A stretch of 54,361 nt of DNA from Antribacter soli (GTDB taxonomy: Bacteria > Actinomycetota > Actinomycetes > Actinomycetales > Cellulomonadaceae). Shown here one piece after another: positions 15,108 to 23,784 of this stretch (position 1 is its first letter; every line of letters starts with the position of its first letter). The stretch covers positions 1 through 54,361 of the forward strand of contig NZ_JAKGSG010000064.1 of NCBI RefSeq assembly GCF_021568775.1, read 5' to 3'. Position numbers and translations under genes: made by a program. Under the pieces are notes generated by a model, which saw only the letters and a program-made list of their open reading frames with translations, was not told the origin of the DNA and did no database searches.

Positions 15108-15181
15108 TGGAGCGGGTGACGGGAATCGAACCCGCGCTATCAGCTTGGGAAGCTGAAGTTCTGCCATTGAACTACACCCGC
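15108..15181 (-). tRNA. tRNA-Gly (anticodon CCC)
   Basis: The minus strand begins GCGGGTGTAGTTCAATGGCA and folds into a full cloverleaf. The acceptor stem is GCGGGTG/CACCCGC. The anticodon stem TCAGC/GCTGA encloses the loop TTCCCAA, giving anticodon CCC. The T-arm is GCGGGTTCGATTCCCGT. The CCA end is encoded (15108-15110). It lies at the right edge of the region bounded by tRNA-Gly repeat copies. Confidence 0.95.
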
Positions 15182-15344
15182 ATCGTCCGGTTCGTGCCGC
15201 TGTGGGCGGGCTGTCCGGTACCGTCCGCTTCCCGATAGGGTTTGCGCTCGGCGCCGGTCGAACCTGGCGTCCCCGATCATAGCCGACGCCGCCCGAGATG
15301 CCAGAACCGGCGGCGAAGCCCTCGTCCACCGCCCGGAGAGTGAC

Positions 15345-15995
15345 GTGAGCCAGCACCCCAACGAGCACCCGACGCAGCCGTACATCGACCCGGACGAGGA
15401 CGGCGGCGCACAGCCGCACCCGAACGAGCAGGCCACGGCCCCGTACGACACGGCCGCGCACCCGAACGAGCAGGCCACAACCCCGTACGACACGGCCGCG
15501 CACCCGAACGAGCAGGCCACAACCCCGTACGGCTCCACCGCGCACCCGAACGTGCAGGTCACGGTCAACTACGGCGGCGGGCAGCCCGACGAGCAGGCGA
15601 CCGAGCGGCTCACGAACCCCGCAGAGAACAACCTGACCCGGCCCCTGCCCGCCGGGATGCGGACGCCCGGGCCGACCGGTCCGGCGTCGGCCATCGTGAC
15701 GGCCAAGCCGTACGGGCCGCCTCCCACGCCCCCGGCCCTGCCGGGCTCGAAGTCGCGCCTGGTGGCGGGTCTGCTCGGGATCTTCGTCGGCGGCCTGGGC
15801 CTCCACCGCTTCTACCTGGGCTATCACGGGATCGGCCTGGCGCTGTTGATCGGGACGGTGTTCCTCAGCATCCTGAGCCTCGGCGCGCTGATCTGGCTCG
15901 GCCCCCTCTGGGGCCTCATCGAGGGGATCCTGTACCTGGCGTCGAAGAAGGGCTACTGGTCGGTGGACGCCCGCCGGGTCCCGCTGAGCGACTGA
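15345..15995 (+). CDS. TM2 domain protein with N-terminal 14-residue repeats
   Basis: A 216-residue protein. The N-terminal half is disordered and repetitive: HPNEQAT-x-PYDTAA recurs with a 14-residue period, followed by variants PYGSTA and HPNVQVT. The C-terminus is a TM2 domain with two membrane helices: [19 protein letters not shown] (with the conserved GxxGxHRFYLG) and [32 protein letters not shown] 15345 follows GGAGAG closely. TM2 proteins are membrane proteins of unclear function. The repeats are likely flexible and length-variable. Confidence 0.85.
   Translation: MSQHPNEHPTQPYIDPDEDGGAQPHPNEQATAPYDTAAHPNEQATTPYDTAAHPNEQATTPYGSTAHPNVQVTVNYGGGQPDEQATERLTNPAENNLTRPLPAGMRTPGPTGPASAIVTAKPYGPPPTPPALPGSKSRLVAGLLGIFVGGLGLHRFYLGYHGIGLALLIGTVFLSILSLGALIWLGPLWGLIEGILYLASKKGYWSVDARRVPLSD
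15409..15562. repeat. 42-bp coding tandem repeats in the TM2 gene
   Basis: Units beginning CACCCGAACGAGCAGGCCAC recur at 42-base spacing, encoding HPNEQAT plus PYDTAA or a variant. There are about three full and one degenerate copy. Near-identity at DNA level suggests recent slippage or recombination. Confidence 0.8.
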
Positions 15996-16033
15996 CGACG
16001 CGAGCCTCGGCGCCGACGTCGTACCGTGAGGCC

Positions 16034-16609
16034 GTGCTCCTCTCCGACCGCGACATCAGCGCCGAGCTCGACGCAGGCCGGGTCGTCCTCGACCCGTACG
16101 AGCCGTCGATGCTCCAGCCGTCCAGCATCGACGTGCGCCTGGACAAGTTCTTCCGGCTGTTCGACAACCACAAGTACCCCTTCATCGACCCCGCGCAGGA
16201 GCAGCCGGAGCTGACCCGCCTGGTCGAGGTGGACCAGGGCGAGCCGCTCGTGCTGCACCCGGGGGAGTTCGTGCTGGGCTCCACCTTCGAGGCGGTCACC
16301 CTGCCCGACGACGTCGCGGCCCGCCTCGAGGGCAAGTCCTCGCTCGGTCGCCTGGGCCTGCTCACCCACAGCACGGCGGGCTTCATCGACCCAGGCTTCA
16401 GCGGGCACGTCACCCTCGAGCTGAGCAACGTCGCCACGCTGCCGATCACGTTGTGGCCGGGGATGAAGATCGGTCAGATGTGCTTCTTCCGGCTGTCGTC
16501 GGCCGCCGAGCACCCGTACGGCTCGGACCGGTACGGCTCGCGCTACCAGGGGCAGCGCGGTCCGACGGCGTCGCGGTCCTGGCAGAGCTTCCACCGCACC
16601 GACGTCTGA
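16034..16609 (+). CDS. dcd: dCTP deaminase (dUMP-forming type)
   Basis: A 191-residue protein that converts dCTP to dUMP or dUTP for thymidylate synthesis. Family marks include [20 protein letters not shown] with the conserved arginine, [20 protein letters not shown] with the catalytic glutamate, and the C-terminal [12 protein letters not shown]. Actinobacterial members are usually the bifunctional deaminase/diphosphatase; the call of dUMP-forming follows that knowledge. GTG 16034 lies six bases after TACCGT (16022-16027), so it may be leaderless. Confidence 0.93.
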   Translation: MLLSDRDISAELDAGRVVLDPYEPSMLQPSSIDVRLDKFFRLFDNHKYPFIDPAQEQPELTRLVEVDQGEPLVLHPGEFVLGSTFEAVTLPDDVAARLEGKSSLGRLGLLTHSTAGFIDPGFSGHVTLELSNVATLPITLWPGMKIGQMCFFRLSSAAEHPYGSDRYGSRYQGQRGPTASRSWQSFHRTDV

Positions 16610-16654
16610 GGCGCGACTACTTCGGCGGGAAGGCTCGGGGCTACGCTGCCCCAC

Positions 16655-17779
16655 ATGGCCCAGCCGACCACCCCGCCACCGCTGCCCCGGGTCGCAGCAC
16701 AGCCCCACCAGGCACGACACCTGCTCGCCGTGCCGGCGGACGTGCTTGTCGACGAGATCGAGGTCCTGGCTCTGTCCCGCTTCGCAGCGACGCGGTGGGA
16801 CGTCACGCCGCAGGGCCTCGAGCCGGGCGAGGGCGGCGCGCCGCAGGGCCGGCCCGCGGCGTCGGGGGAGCCGGGCGTGCTGCGTCTGTCCCGCCACGCG
16901 ACGCTCGCCGGCCCGTACGCGACGACGGGCGACGGATTCGACCTCGGTCTCCCGCCGGGCACCGCGATGGTGTTCGACGTCGTCTGCCACCGGGAGCGCG
17001 GCGAGGCGCCGTACCCGGGCGGCGGAGACCGCGACGGCCTCGCGCGCGCGTTCCCGGCGGGCATGCCGGAACGCGACGAGGAGCGGGTCGTCGCCTGGCT
17101 CATTGCGTCGGCGCGGCGGCTCGGCGGCTCCCTGCGGACCGACGTCGGAAACCTGTGGGGTGCCGCGCCGGGCGGGGAGGGCGGCCCGGTCGGAGCGGGC
17201 GTGGTCCTGACGCCCGACCCGGGCGTCGCGATCGACATGTCCGTGTACTCGGACGTGTGGCTCGACCCCCAGGCTGCGTTCTCGATCCTGCAGCCGGTGC
17301 ACTCGCGCACCGTCCTCGCGACACAGGGGCGTGACTGGCAGGGCCCGCCGAAGGGCATCGCCGACCGGCCCCTCTACCCCGGCGAGAAGATGGACCCGGA
17401 GCTGCGCAAGCGGATCCACGCCGGGGCCGACGACTTCGACATCGCTGCCCTGCAGGCGCCGAAGGTCCTCGACGGCTACGGCCTGCTCATCGACCTGGGG
17501 CTCGACGGCATCGTCGCCGTCGAGGTGGCGGGCGAGGAGATGCTCCCGCTGCTGCTGCGCGACCTGCCCTGGACCGTGGACGGCGCCGTCTGCTACCGGG
17601 TGCGGTGGGAGCCGCCGGACCTCGTCGACTGGCAGAGCGAGTTCCCGTCGATGGAGCACAAGATCGCCCGCAAGCGTGCCTCGGAGCTGGTGGCGCAGGT
17701 CGCCTCGGCGATCCACCGGGCGGTGGGCGGGGAGATCGCGGACGAGGACGGCTTCCTGGTGGACCCGGCCGACCTGTAG
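16655..17779 (+). CDS. Conserved protein of unknown function, paralog of the gene at 1556
   Basis: A 374-residue soluble protein that shares most landmarks with the 1556-2566 product: GLARAFPAGMPERDEERVVAW (residues about 129-149), an AARRLGGSLRTD segment, IDMSVYSDVWL, DGIVAVEVAG, VCYRVRWEPPDL with EFPSMEHKIARKRA, and DEDGFLVDPADL at the C-terminus. The N-terminus adds about 40 residues (QPHQARHLLAVPADVL...). ATG 16655 lies seven bases after TACGCT (16642-16647), so it is probably leaderless. It is adjacent to dcd, with no operon evidence. No catalytic motif is recognised. Confidence 0.75.
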   Translation: MAQPTTPPPLPRVAAQPHQARHLLAVPADVLVDEIEVLALSRFAATRWDVTPQGLEPGEGGAPQGRPAASGEPGVLRLSRHATLAGPYATTGDGFDLGLPPGTAMVFDVVCHRERGEAPYPGGGDRDGLARAFPAGMPERDEERVVAWLIASARRLGGSLRTDVGNLWGAAPGGEGGPVGAGVVLTPDPGVAIDMSVYSDVWLDPQAAFSILQPVHSRTVLATQGRDWQGPPKGIADRPLYPGEKMDPELRKRIHAGADDFDIAALQAPKVLDGYGLLIDLGLDGIVAVEVAGEEMLPLLLRDLPWTVDGAVCYRVRWEPPDLVDWQSEFPSMEHKIARKRASELVAQVASAIHRAVGGEIADEDGFLVDPADL

Positions 17780-17836
17780 CCCGGTGCGCCGCTAGGGTAA
17801 GGGCGATCGCCCACCCGCCCACAGGACGGAGCGGAC

Positions 17837-20830
17837 GTGCTGCTCGTCCTCGTTGCTCACATCGTCGCGGCGACAAGCGCGCCCGTGCTTGTCTCGTGGC
17901 TGGGCCGCCGCGCCTTCTGGGTGCTGGCCGCGGCTCCGGCGTCGGCGGTGGTGTACGCGCTGGCCCACACCGGAGACGTGCTGGGCGGCGCGACCCCCGT
18001 CCAGGTCGTTGAGTGGGTGCCCGCGCTGGGCCTGCAGCTCGCGTTCCGCCTCGACGCGCTGGCGTGGCTCATGCTGCTGGCGGTGGGCGGCATCGGCACG
18101 CTCGTGCTGCTCTACTGCTCCGCCTACTTCGCCCGCAGCGCCCACGGCCTACGCCGGTTCGCGGCGGTGCTGACGGCGTTCGCGGGTGCGATGGTCGGTC
18201 TGGTCACGGCCGACGACCTGCTCCTGCTCTTCGTCTTCTGGGAGCTGACCACCGTCTTCTCCTACCTCCTGATCGGTCACTACACCGACCGCAAGCCGAG
18301 CCGGCGGGCGGCGATGCAGGCCATCGTGGTCACGACGGCGGGCGGCCTGGCGATGCTGGTCGGCCTGGTGATCCTCGGCGTCGACGGGACGTGGCGCCTC
18401 TCGGACCTGGTGGCCGACCCGCCCCACGGGCCCGCGGTGACCGTGGCCGTGGCGTGCCTGCTCGCCGGGGCGGCCAGCAAGTCGGCGCTGGTCCCGTTCC
18501 ACTTCTGGCTCCCCGCCGCGATGGCGGCGCCGACGCCGGTCAGCGCCTACCTGCACGCGGCGGCGATGGTGAAGGCGGGCGTCTACCTCGTGGCCCGCTT
18601 CGCCCCGGCCTACTCGGACGTGCCGGTGTGGCAGGTGACGGTGCTGGTGCTCGGCGCGGGGACGATGATCCTGGGCGGCTACCGCGCGCTGCGGCAGCAC
18701 GACCTGAAGCTGCTGCTCGCGTTCGGCACTGTGAGCCAGCTCGGCCTGCTGGTGCTCCTGCTCGGGTTCGGCACGCAGGCGGCGGCGCTCGCGGGCCTCG
18801 CGCTGCTCGGCGCGCACGCGATGTGCAAGGCGGCGCTGTTCCTGGTCGTGGGCGTCGTCGACGCGGCCACGGGCACGCGCGACCTGCGCAGCCTCAGCGG
18901 CCTCGCCCGCGCTATGCCAGGGACAGCGGTCGCGGCCGTGCTCGCCACGGCGTCGATGATCGGCCTGCCGCCCACGGCGGGCTTCGTCGCGAAGGAGGCG
19001 GCCCTGGCGGCCCTTCTGCCCGACGCCGGCCACGCGCCTCCGGCAGGCCTCCTCGCCGCGGGCGGTGGTGCGGCGGCGTGGGTGCTGCTCGCCGCGGTGG
19101 TGCTGGGTTCCGCGCTGACGGTGGCGTACGGGCTCCGGTTCGTGTGGGGCGCGTTCGGCACCCGCCGGGCGACGCTGCCGGTCGCGGGCATGTCCGCCGT
19201 CGGGCGCCAGCCGCTGCTGCTGACCGGGCCGCCCCTCGTCCTGGCGGTGCTCGGCGTGGTCGCGGCGGTGGCGGCGCCGGCGGGGGAGGCGGTGCTCGGG
19301 CAGCACGCGGGGACCTACGCCGGGGCACCCGGCCACCTCGCCCTGTGGGACGGGGGCACCCCGGCGCTGGGGCTCACGCTGGCCGCACTGGCCCTGGGCG
19401 TGGCGCTCTTCCGGTGGCGGGGCGCCGTGGAGCGGGCTCAGGACCGGCTGCGGGTCCCCGCGGCGGACGGCGCGTACCGGCGGACCATGCGCCGGCTCGA
19501 CGAGCTCGCCGCCGATGTCACGGGCTTCACCCAGCGCGGCTCGCTGCCGGTCTACCTCGGCGTGATCCTGGTGGTGCTCGCCGTCGGGCCGGGCCTGGCG
19601 GTCGCGTGGGGCCTGGTGACGGGTCCGCTGCCGGTGGACCTCGTCCCGTGGGACCGGCCCGCGCAGGCGGCGGTGGTCGCCGTCGTCGGGGTGGCGGCCG
19701 TGCTGGCCGCGCGCTCGCGCCGACGGTTGAAGGCGGTGATCCTGGTCGGCGTCGCCGGCTACGGCAACGCGGTCCTGTTCCTGCTGCACGGCGCCCCGGA
19801 CCTGGCGCTCACACAGGTCCTGTGCGAGACGGTGACACTCGTGGTCATGGTGCTGGTGCTGCGCCGCCTGCCCCCGTACTTCTCGGGCCGGCCCCTGGCG
19901 GCGGACCGCTGGGTGCGGCTGGCGGTCGGCGTGCTCACCGGCGTCGTGATGATGGTCTTTGCCGTCGTGGCGCCCGCCGCCCGGATCCACATACCGGTCG
20001 CGGCGGACTTCCCCGAGGAGGCGGTGTCGTACGGCGGTGGGCACGACATCGTGAACGTGACGCTCGTCGACATCCGGGCGTGGGACACGGTGGGTGAGAT
20101 CTCGGTGCTGCTCGTCGCCGCGACGGGGGTGGCGTCGATCGTGTTCCTCCGGGTCCGCAGCGGCGAGGTGCTGCGCATGCCGCGGGCCCGGGACGGGGTT
20201 CCGGACGGCGCCCGCGTGCCGGGACCGCTGGCGGCGGGACGCACCCTGGCGCCGCGGCGCCGCTCGGTCCTGCTCGAGGTGGCCACGAGGATCGTCTTCC
20301 ACGCGATGATCGTCTTCGCGGTCTTCCTGCTGCTCGTCGGCCACGACCGACCGGGCGGCGGCTTCCCGGCCGGTCTCGTGGTCGGCATCGCGCTCACCGT
20401 GCGGTACCTCGCCGGCGGGCGGTACGAGCTGGGCGAGGCCGCGCCCGTGCACCCGGGCCTCCTGCTCGGCACGGGGCTCTTCCTGTCGGCCGGCGTGGGC
20501 CTCGCGGCGCTGCTCTTCGGCGGTGAGGTGCTGCAGAGCTGGATCCTCGACCGGGAGGTGCCGGTCCTGGGGCACGTGCACGTGGTGACGTCCCTGTTCT
20601 TCGACGTCGGCGTCATGCTGGTGGTCGTCGGGCTGGCGCTCGACATCCTGCGGACGCTCGGCGCGGAGCTCGACCGCCAGGCCGAGGAGGACGGGGACAC
20701 GATGACGCCCGGGCGGACGGTCGGCATGGCGGGCGCGACCGGCGAGACGCGGCTCGGGGTCATCGGGGTGACGGAGGCCCTGGACGGAGCCCCGGCACAG
20801 GTCCCCGCCGGGCGGGAGGGACGCCCATGA
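17837..20830 (+). CDS. mrpA: Mrp antiporter subunit A fused to subunit B
   Basis: A 997-residue polytopic membrane protein. The N-terminal two-thirds is MrpA: proton-antiporter core with HFWLPAAMAAPTPVSAYLHAAAMVKAG and GTVSQLG motifs, then further C-terminal MrpA domains around KAVILVGVAGYGNAVLFLLHGAPDLALTQ. Residues about 815-950 are an MrpB domain (VFHAMIVFAVFLLLVGHDRPGGGF, LTVRYLAGGRYELGE, FFDVGVMLVVVGLALDILRTLG). No separate mrpB follows. GTG 17837 has GGACGGAGC upstream. It starts the mrpABCDEFG operon, which uses the proton motive force to expel Na+, giving salt and alkali tolerance. Confidence 0.95.
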   Translation: MLLVLVAHIVAATSAPVLVSWLGRRAFWVLAAAPASAVVYALAHTGDVLGGATPVQVVEWVPALGLQLAFRLDALAWLMLLAVGGIGTLVLLYCSAYFARSAHGLRRFAAVLTAFAGAMVGLVTADDLLLLFVFWELTTVFSYLLIGHYTDRKPSRRAAMQAIVVTTAGGLAMLVGLVILGVDGTWRLSDLVADPPHGPAVTVAVACLLAGAASKSALVPFHFWLPAAMAAPTPVSAYLHAAAMVKAGVYLVARFAPAYSDVPVWQVTVLVLGAGTMILGGYRALRQHDLKLLLAFGTVSQLGLLVLLLGFGTQAAALAGLALLGAHAMCKAALFLVVGVVDAATGTRDLRSLSGLARAMPGTAVAAVLATASMIGLPPTAGFVAKEAALAALLPDAGHAPPAGLLAAGGGAAAWVLLAAVVLGSALTVAYGLRFVWGAFGTRRATLPVAGMSAVGRQPLLLTGPPLVLAVLGVVAAVAAPAGEAVLGQHAGTYAGAPGHLALWDGGTPALGLTLAALALGVALFRWRGAVERAQDRLRVPAADGAYRRTMRRLDELAADVTGFTQRGSLPVYLGVILVVLAVGPGLAVAWGLVTGPLPVDLVPWDRPAQAAVVAVVGVAAVLAARSRRRLKAVILVGVAGYGNAVLFLLHGAPDLALTQVLCETVTLVVMVLVLRRLPPYFSGRPLAADRWVRLAVGVLTGVVMMVFAVVAPAARIHIPVAADFPEEAVSYGGGHDIVNVTLVDIRAWDTVGEISVLLVAATGVASIVFLRVRSGEVLRMPRARDGVPDGARVPGPLAAGRTLAPRRRSVLLEVATRIVFHAMIVFAVFLLLVGHDRPGGGFPAGLVVGIALTVRYLAGGRYELGEAAPVHPGLLLGTGLFLSAGVGLAALLFGGEVLQSWILDREVPVLGHVHVVTSLFFDVGVMLVVVGLALDILRTLGAELDRQAEEDGDTMTPGRTVGMAGATGETRLGVIGVTEALDGAPAQVPAGREGRP

Positions 20831-21321
20831 ACCCGGAGATGGTGCCGAGCGGTGTCCTCGTCGTCGCGATCGGCGTGCTGTTCGCGGCCGGGGTGTACCT
20901 GCTGCTGGAGCGGTCCCTGACGCGGGTGCTGCTCGGGTTCATCCTGGTCGGCAACGGCGCGAACCTCCTGATGCTGGTGGCGGGCGGCCGCGCCGGCGGC
21001 GCCCCGATCGCGGGAATCACGCCTGTCGACGAGATGAGCGACCCCCTCGCGCAGGCGATGGTGCTCACGTCGATCGTCATCACGCTCGCCCTGACGGCGT
21101 TCGTGCTGGCGATGGCCTACCGGTCGTGGCAGCTCAACGGGCACGACGAGGTGGCGGACGACGTCGAGGACCGGCGCATCGCCCGGCTCGCGGCGCGCAA
21201 CGCGCCGGTCTACCGGGACGTCGACCAGGGCGAGGCGGGCACGCTCGACGAGGACGCGGCGGCGGCGCGGGACGAGACCGAACGGGACGAGGCCGGGGAC
21301 AAGACCGGGGAGGCGACGTGA
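20827..21321 (+). CDS. mrpC: Mrp antiporter subunit C
   Basis: A 164-residue NuoK-like protein with three membrane helices (start LVVAIGVLFAAGVYLLL, then LLGFILVGNGANLLMLVAG, and AMVLTSIVITLALTAFVLAMAYR). It carries an unusually long acidic hydrophilic tail after about residue 105. The four-base ATGA overlap with mrpA indicates one operon. Confidence 0.94.
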   Translation: MNPEMVPSGVLVVAIGVLFAAGVYLLLERSLTRVLLGFILVGNGANLLMLVAGGRAGGAPIAGITPVDEMSDPLAQAMVLTSIVITLALTAFVLAMAYRSWQLNGHDEVADDVEDRRIARLAARNAPVYRDVDQGEAGTLDEDAAAARDETERDEAGDKTGEAT

Positions 21322-22901
21322 CCCACGACCTCACCACCCTGGTGCCCCTGCCGGTGCTGATCCCGCTGTGCGCCGCGGGCCTGGCCCTCGCGCTGCACCG
21401 CCACCCACGGGCGCAGCGCACGATCAGCGTCGTCGCCCTGTCCCTCATGCTCGCGGCGTCGCTCGGGCTGCTCGTCGCGGCGGACGGCGGGCCGCTCGTC
21501 GTCGACGTCGGCGGGTGGGCCGCGCCGGTCGGCATCAACCTGGTGGCGGACCGGCTCGCCGCGCTCATGCTGAGCGTCTCGGGCGTCGTGCTGCTCTGCG
21601 TGCTCCTGTACTCCCTGAGCGAGGGCATGACGGAGAGCGCGGACGGGTTGCCGACGCCCGGGGGCGAGGACCCCATCCCCGTCGCGATCTACCACCCGAC
21701 GTACCTCGTGCTCGCCGCGGGCGTCGCCAACGCGTTCCTGTCGGGCGACCTGTTCAACCTGTACGTCGGCTTCGAGATCCTGCTCGCGGCGTCGTACGTG
21801 CTGCTCACGCTCGGTGGGACGGGAGCGCGGATCCGCGCGGGCGCGGTGTACGTCGTCGTCTCCCTGCTGAGCTCGATCCTGTTCTTCGTGGCGATCGCGC
21901 TCGCGTACGCGGCGACGGGCACGGTGAACCTGGCGCAGCTCGCGCAGCGCATCCCGGAGATCGACCCCGGCGTCGCGCTCCTCCTGGAGCTGCTGCTCCT
22001 GCTCGCCTTCGGGATCAAGGCGGCGATCTTCCCGCTGTCCGCCTGGCTGCCCGACTCCTACCCGACCGCCCCCGCCCCCGTCACCGCCGTGTTCGCCGGC
22101 CTCCTGACGAAGGTCGGCGTCTACGCGATCATCCGGACGCAGACCCTCCTGTTCCCGGACTCGCCCGGCGTGGACCGGGTGCTGATGGTGCTCGCCCTGC
22201 TCACGATGGTGGTCGGCATCCTCGGCGCGGTCGCCCAGGACGACCTCAAGCGTCTGCTCTCCTTCACGCTCGTGAGCCACATCGGCTACATGATCTTCGG
22301 CGTCGGGCTCGCGTCCGAGGCTGGCATGGCCGCGGCCGTCTTCTACGTGGCGCACCACATCACCGTGCAGACCGCCCTGTTCCTCGTCACGGGCCTCGTC
22401 GAGCGCCGCGCGGGCACCACGTCGCTGGACCACCTCGGCGGTCTCGCCCGCGTGGCGCCCGGACTCGCGGTCCTCTTCTTCATCCCCGCGATGAACCTCG
22501 CCGGGATCCCGCCGCTGTCCGGCTTCCTCGGCAAGGTCGGCCTCCTCGAGTCCGGCGTGCGCGACGGCGGCACCCTCGCCTGGGTGCTCGTCGCCGGCTC
22601 GGTCGTGACCTCGCTCCTGACGCTGTACGCAGTGGTCAAGGCGTGGAACAAGGCCTTCTGGCAGGAGGTGCCCGCGGGCGTGACGCGCGACGTCCGCCTG
22701 CCGCGGGGCATGGTCGGCCCGACGACGGCCCTGGTCGCCTTCGGGGTCCTGCTCACCGTCGTCGCCGGGCCCCTCTACGGGTACGCGGACCGTGCGGCCC
22801 GCACCTCGATGGACGGGCACACCTACGTGGACGCGGTCTTCCCCGGCGGCTCCGAGCGCGGTCGCGGCGAGTCGCCCGAGGCCGGTGGGGGTGACCCGTG
22901 A
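21318..22901 (+). CDS. mrpD: Mrp antiporter subunit D
   Basis: A 527-residue NuoN/MrpD-type antiporter subunit with 13-14 helices. It has the conserved FEILLAASYVLLTLGG, FGIKAAIFPLSAWLPDSYPTAP and FTLVSHIGYMIFG segments and the lysine-bearing helices of the proton path. GTG 21318 overlaps the mrpC stop by four bases; the frame runs upstream but through mrpC. Confidence 0.95.
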   Translation: MTHDLTTLVPLPVLIPLCAAGLALALHRHPRAQRTISVVALSLMLAASLGLLVAADGGPLVVDVGGWAAPVGINLVADRLAALMLSVSGVVLLCVLLYSLSEGMTESADGLPTPGGEDPIPVAIYHPTYLVLAAGVANAFLSGDLFNLYVGFEILLAASYVLLTLGGTGARIRAGAVYVVVSLLSSILFFVAIALAYAATGTVNLAQLAQRIPEIDPGVALLLELLLLLAFGIKAAIFPLSAWLPDSYPTAPAPVTAVFAGLLTKVGVYAIIRTQTLLFPDSPGVDRVLMVLALLTMVVGILGAVAQDDLKRLLSFTLVSHIGYMIFGVGLASEAGMAAAVFYVAHHITVQTALFLVTGLVERRAGTTSLDHLGGLARVAPGLAVLFFIPAMNLAGIPPLSGFLGKVGLLESGVRDGGTLAWVLVAGSVVTSLLTLYAVVKAWNKAFWQEVPAGVTRDVRLPRGMVGPTTALVAFGVLLTVVAGPLYGYADRAARTSMDGHTYVDAVFPGGSERGRGESPEAGGGDP

Positions 22902-23419
22902 GCCCGTCGACCCGCCGCGCGCCGTGGCGCCAGTGGCCCGCGGTCCTCGTGCTCGCCGCGATCTGGGTGCTGCTGTGGGGTTCCCTCTCGTGGGGCACCG
23001 CGCTCCTCGGGCTCGCGGTAGCGGTGGCCGTCGTCTGGTTCCTCCCGCTCCCGCGCGTCGCGACGAGCTGGACCATCCGGCCCTGGGGACTGTGCGTCCT
23101 CGTCGGCCGGTTCGGCGCCGACCTCGTCGTCGCCTCCTTCCAGGTCGCGTGGCTCGCCCTCCGGCCCGGGCCCGGCCCGCGCGGCGGCGTGGTCGGCGTC
23201 CGGCTGACCCACCCGGGGACCACGCACCAGGTGGTCACGGCCGAGCTGGCCTCTCTCGTCCCCGGGTCCGTCGTGGTCGAGCTCCGGCCGCACGACCGCA
23301 CCGTGTACCTCCACGTCCTCGACCTGGCGCTGGCCGGCGGCACCGACGGCGTGCGGCGCGACATCCGCGCGCTCGAGGCCCGCGTGCTGCGCGCGTTCCC
23401 GCCGAAGAAGGAGTCGTGA
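22898..23419 (+). CDS. mrpE: Mrp antiporter subunit E
   Basis: A 173-residue MrpE-like protein with two or three helices near the N-terminus, the VGVRLTHPGTTHQVVTAELASLVPGSVVVE region typical of MrpE (residues about 97-125) and a C-terminal LYLHVLDLA-like segment (here VYLHVLDLAL). GTG 22898 overlaps mrpD by four bases. Confidence 0.92.
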   Translation: MSPSTRRAPWRQWPAVLVLAAIWVLLWGSLSWGTALLGLAVAVAVVWFLPLPRVATSWTIRPWGLCVLVGRFGADLVVASFQVAWLALRPGPGPRGGVVGVRLTHPGTTHQVVTAELASLVPGSVVVELRPHDRTVYLHVLDLALAGGTDGVRRDIRALEARVLRAFPPKKES

Positions 23420-23784
23420 TGGGCGTCGTCGCCATCGTGGCCGCCGCGCTGCTCGCCGTCGGGGCGGCGCTCGCGGTGGTGCGCGTGGAGCGGGGGCCGT
23501 CGATGCTCGACCGCACCATCGCCTTCGACGTCCTCACCACCATCCTCGTCGGGGCGATCGCGCTCGAGGCGGCGTGGTCCCGGCGGACCGAGAGCATCCC
23601 GATCCTCGTCGTGCTGTCGCTGGTCGGGTTCGTCGGCTCGGTCGTGATCGCGCGGTTCGCCGCGGTCGAGCCCGAGGGAGCCGACGCGCCCGGCGCGGAC
23701 GGGATCCCCCCTGTCTCCCCGGGCGAGGAGCGCGCCGCTCTCGGTGCGGAGCGTGTCGGTGAGGAGAGAGGGGGAGGCGAGTGA
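23419..23784 (+). CDS. mrpF: Mrp antiporter subunit F
   Basis: A 121-residue MrpF with three helices and the conserved RVERGPSMLDRTIAFDVL segment. The C-terminus is a 35-residue hydrophilic extension. The start overlaps the mrpE stop by one base (TGATG). The long upstream frame belongs to other genes. Confidence 0.94.
   Translation: MGVVAIVAAALLAVGAALAVVRVERGPSMLDRTIAFDVLTTILVGAIALEAAWSRRTESIPILVVLSLVGFVGSVVIARFAAVEPEGADAPGADGIPPVSPGEERAALGAERVGEERGGGE

Noticed and set aside
8225-15181. Intact integrative element
   Set aside because: No integrase, excisionase or replication gene is visible; only att-like tRNA repeats and cargo-type genes remain.
15409-15562. Possible CRISPR-like array
   Set aside because: The 42-bp repeats are contiguous without spacers and lie in frame inside the TM2 gene.
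14295-15827. 510-codon minus-strand frame spanning the tRNA-Gly
   Set aside because: It runs through the tRNA and its terminator and opposite the TM2 repeats; the translated product has no recognisable domain.
18149-20581. 810-codon open frame antisense to mrpA
   Set aside because: It is an Arg/His/Gln-rich shadow frame produced by high GC content, with no domain, start context or ribosome site; mrpA on the other strand is certain.
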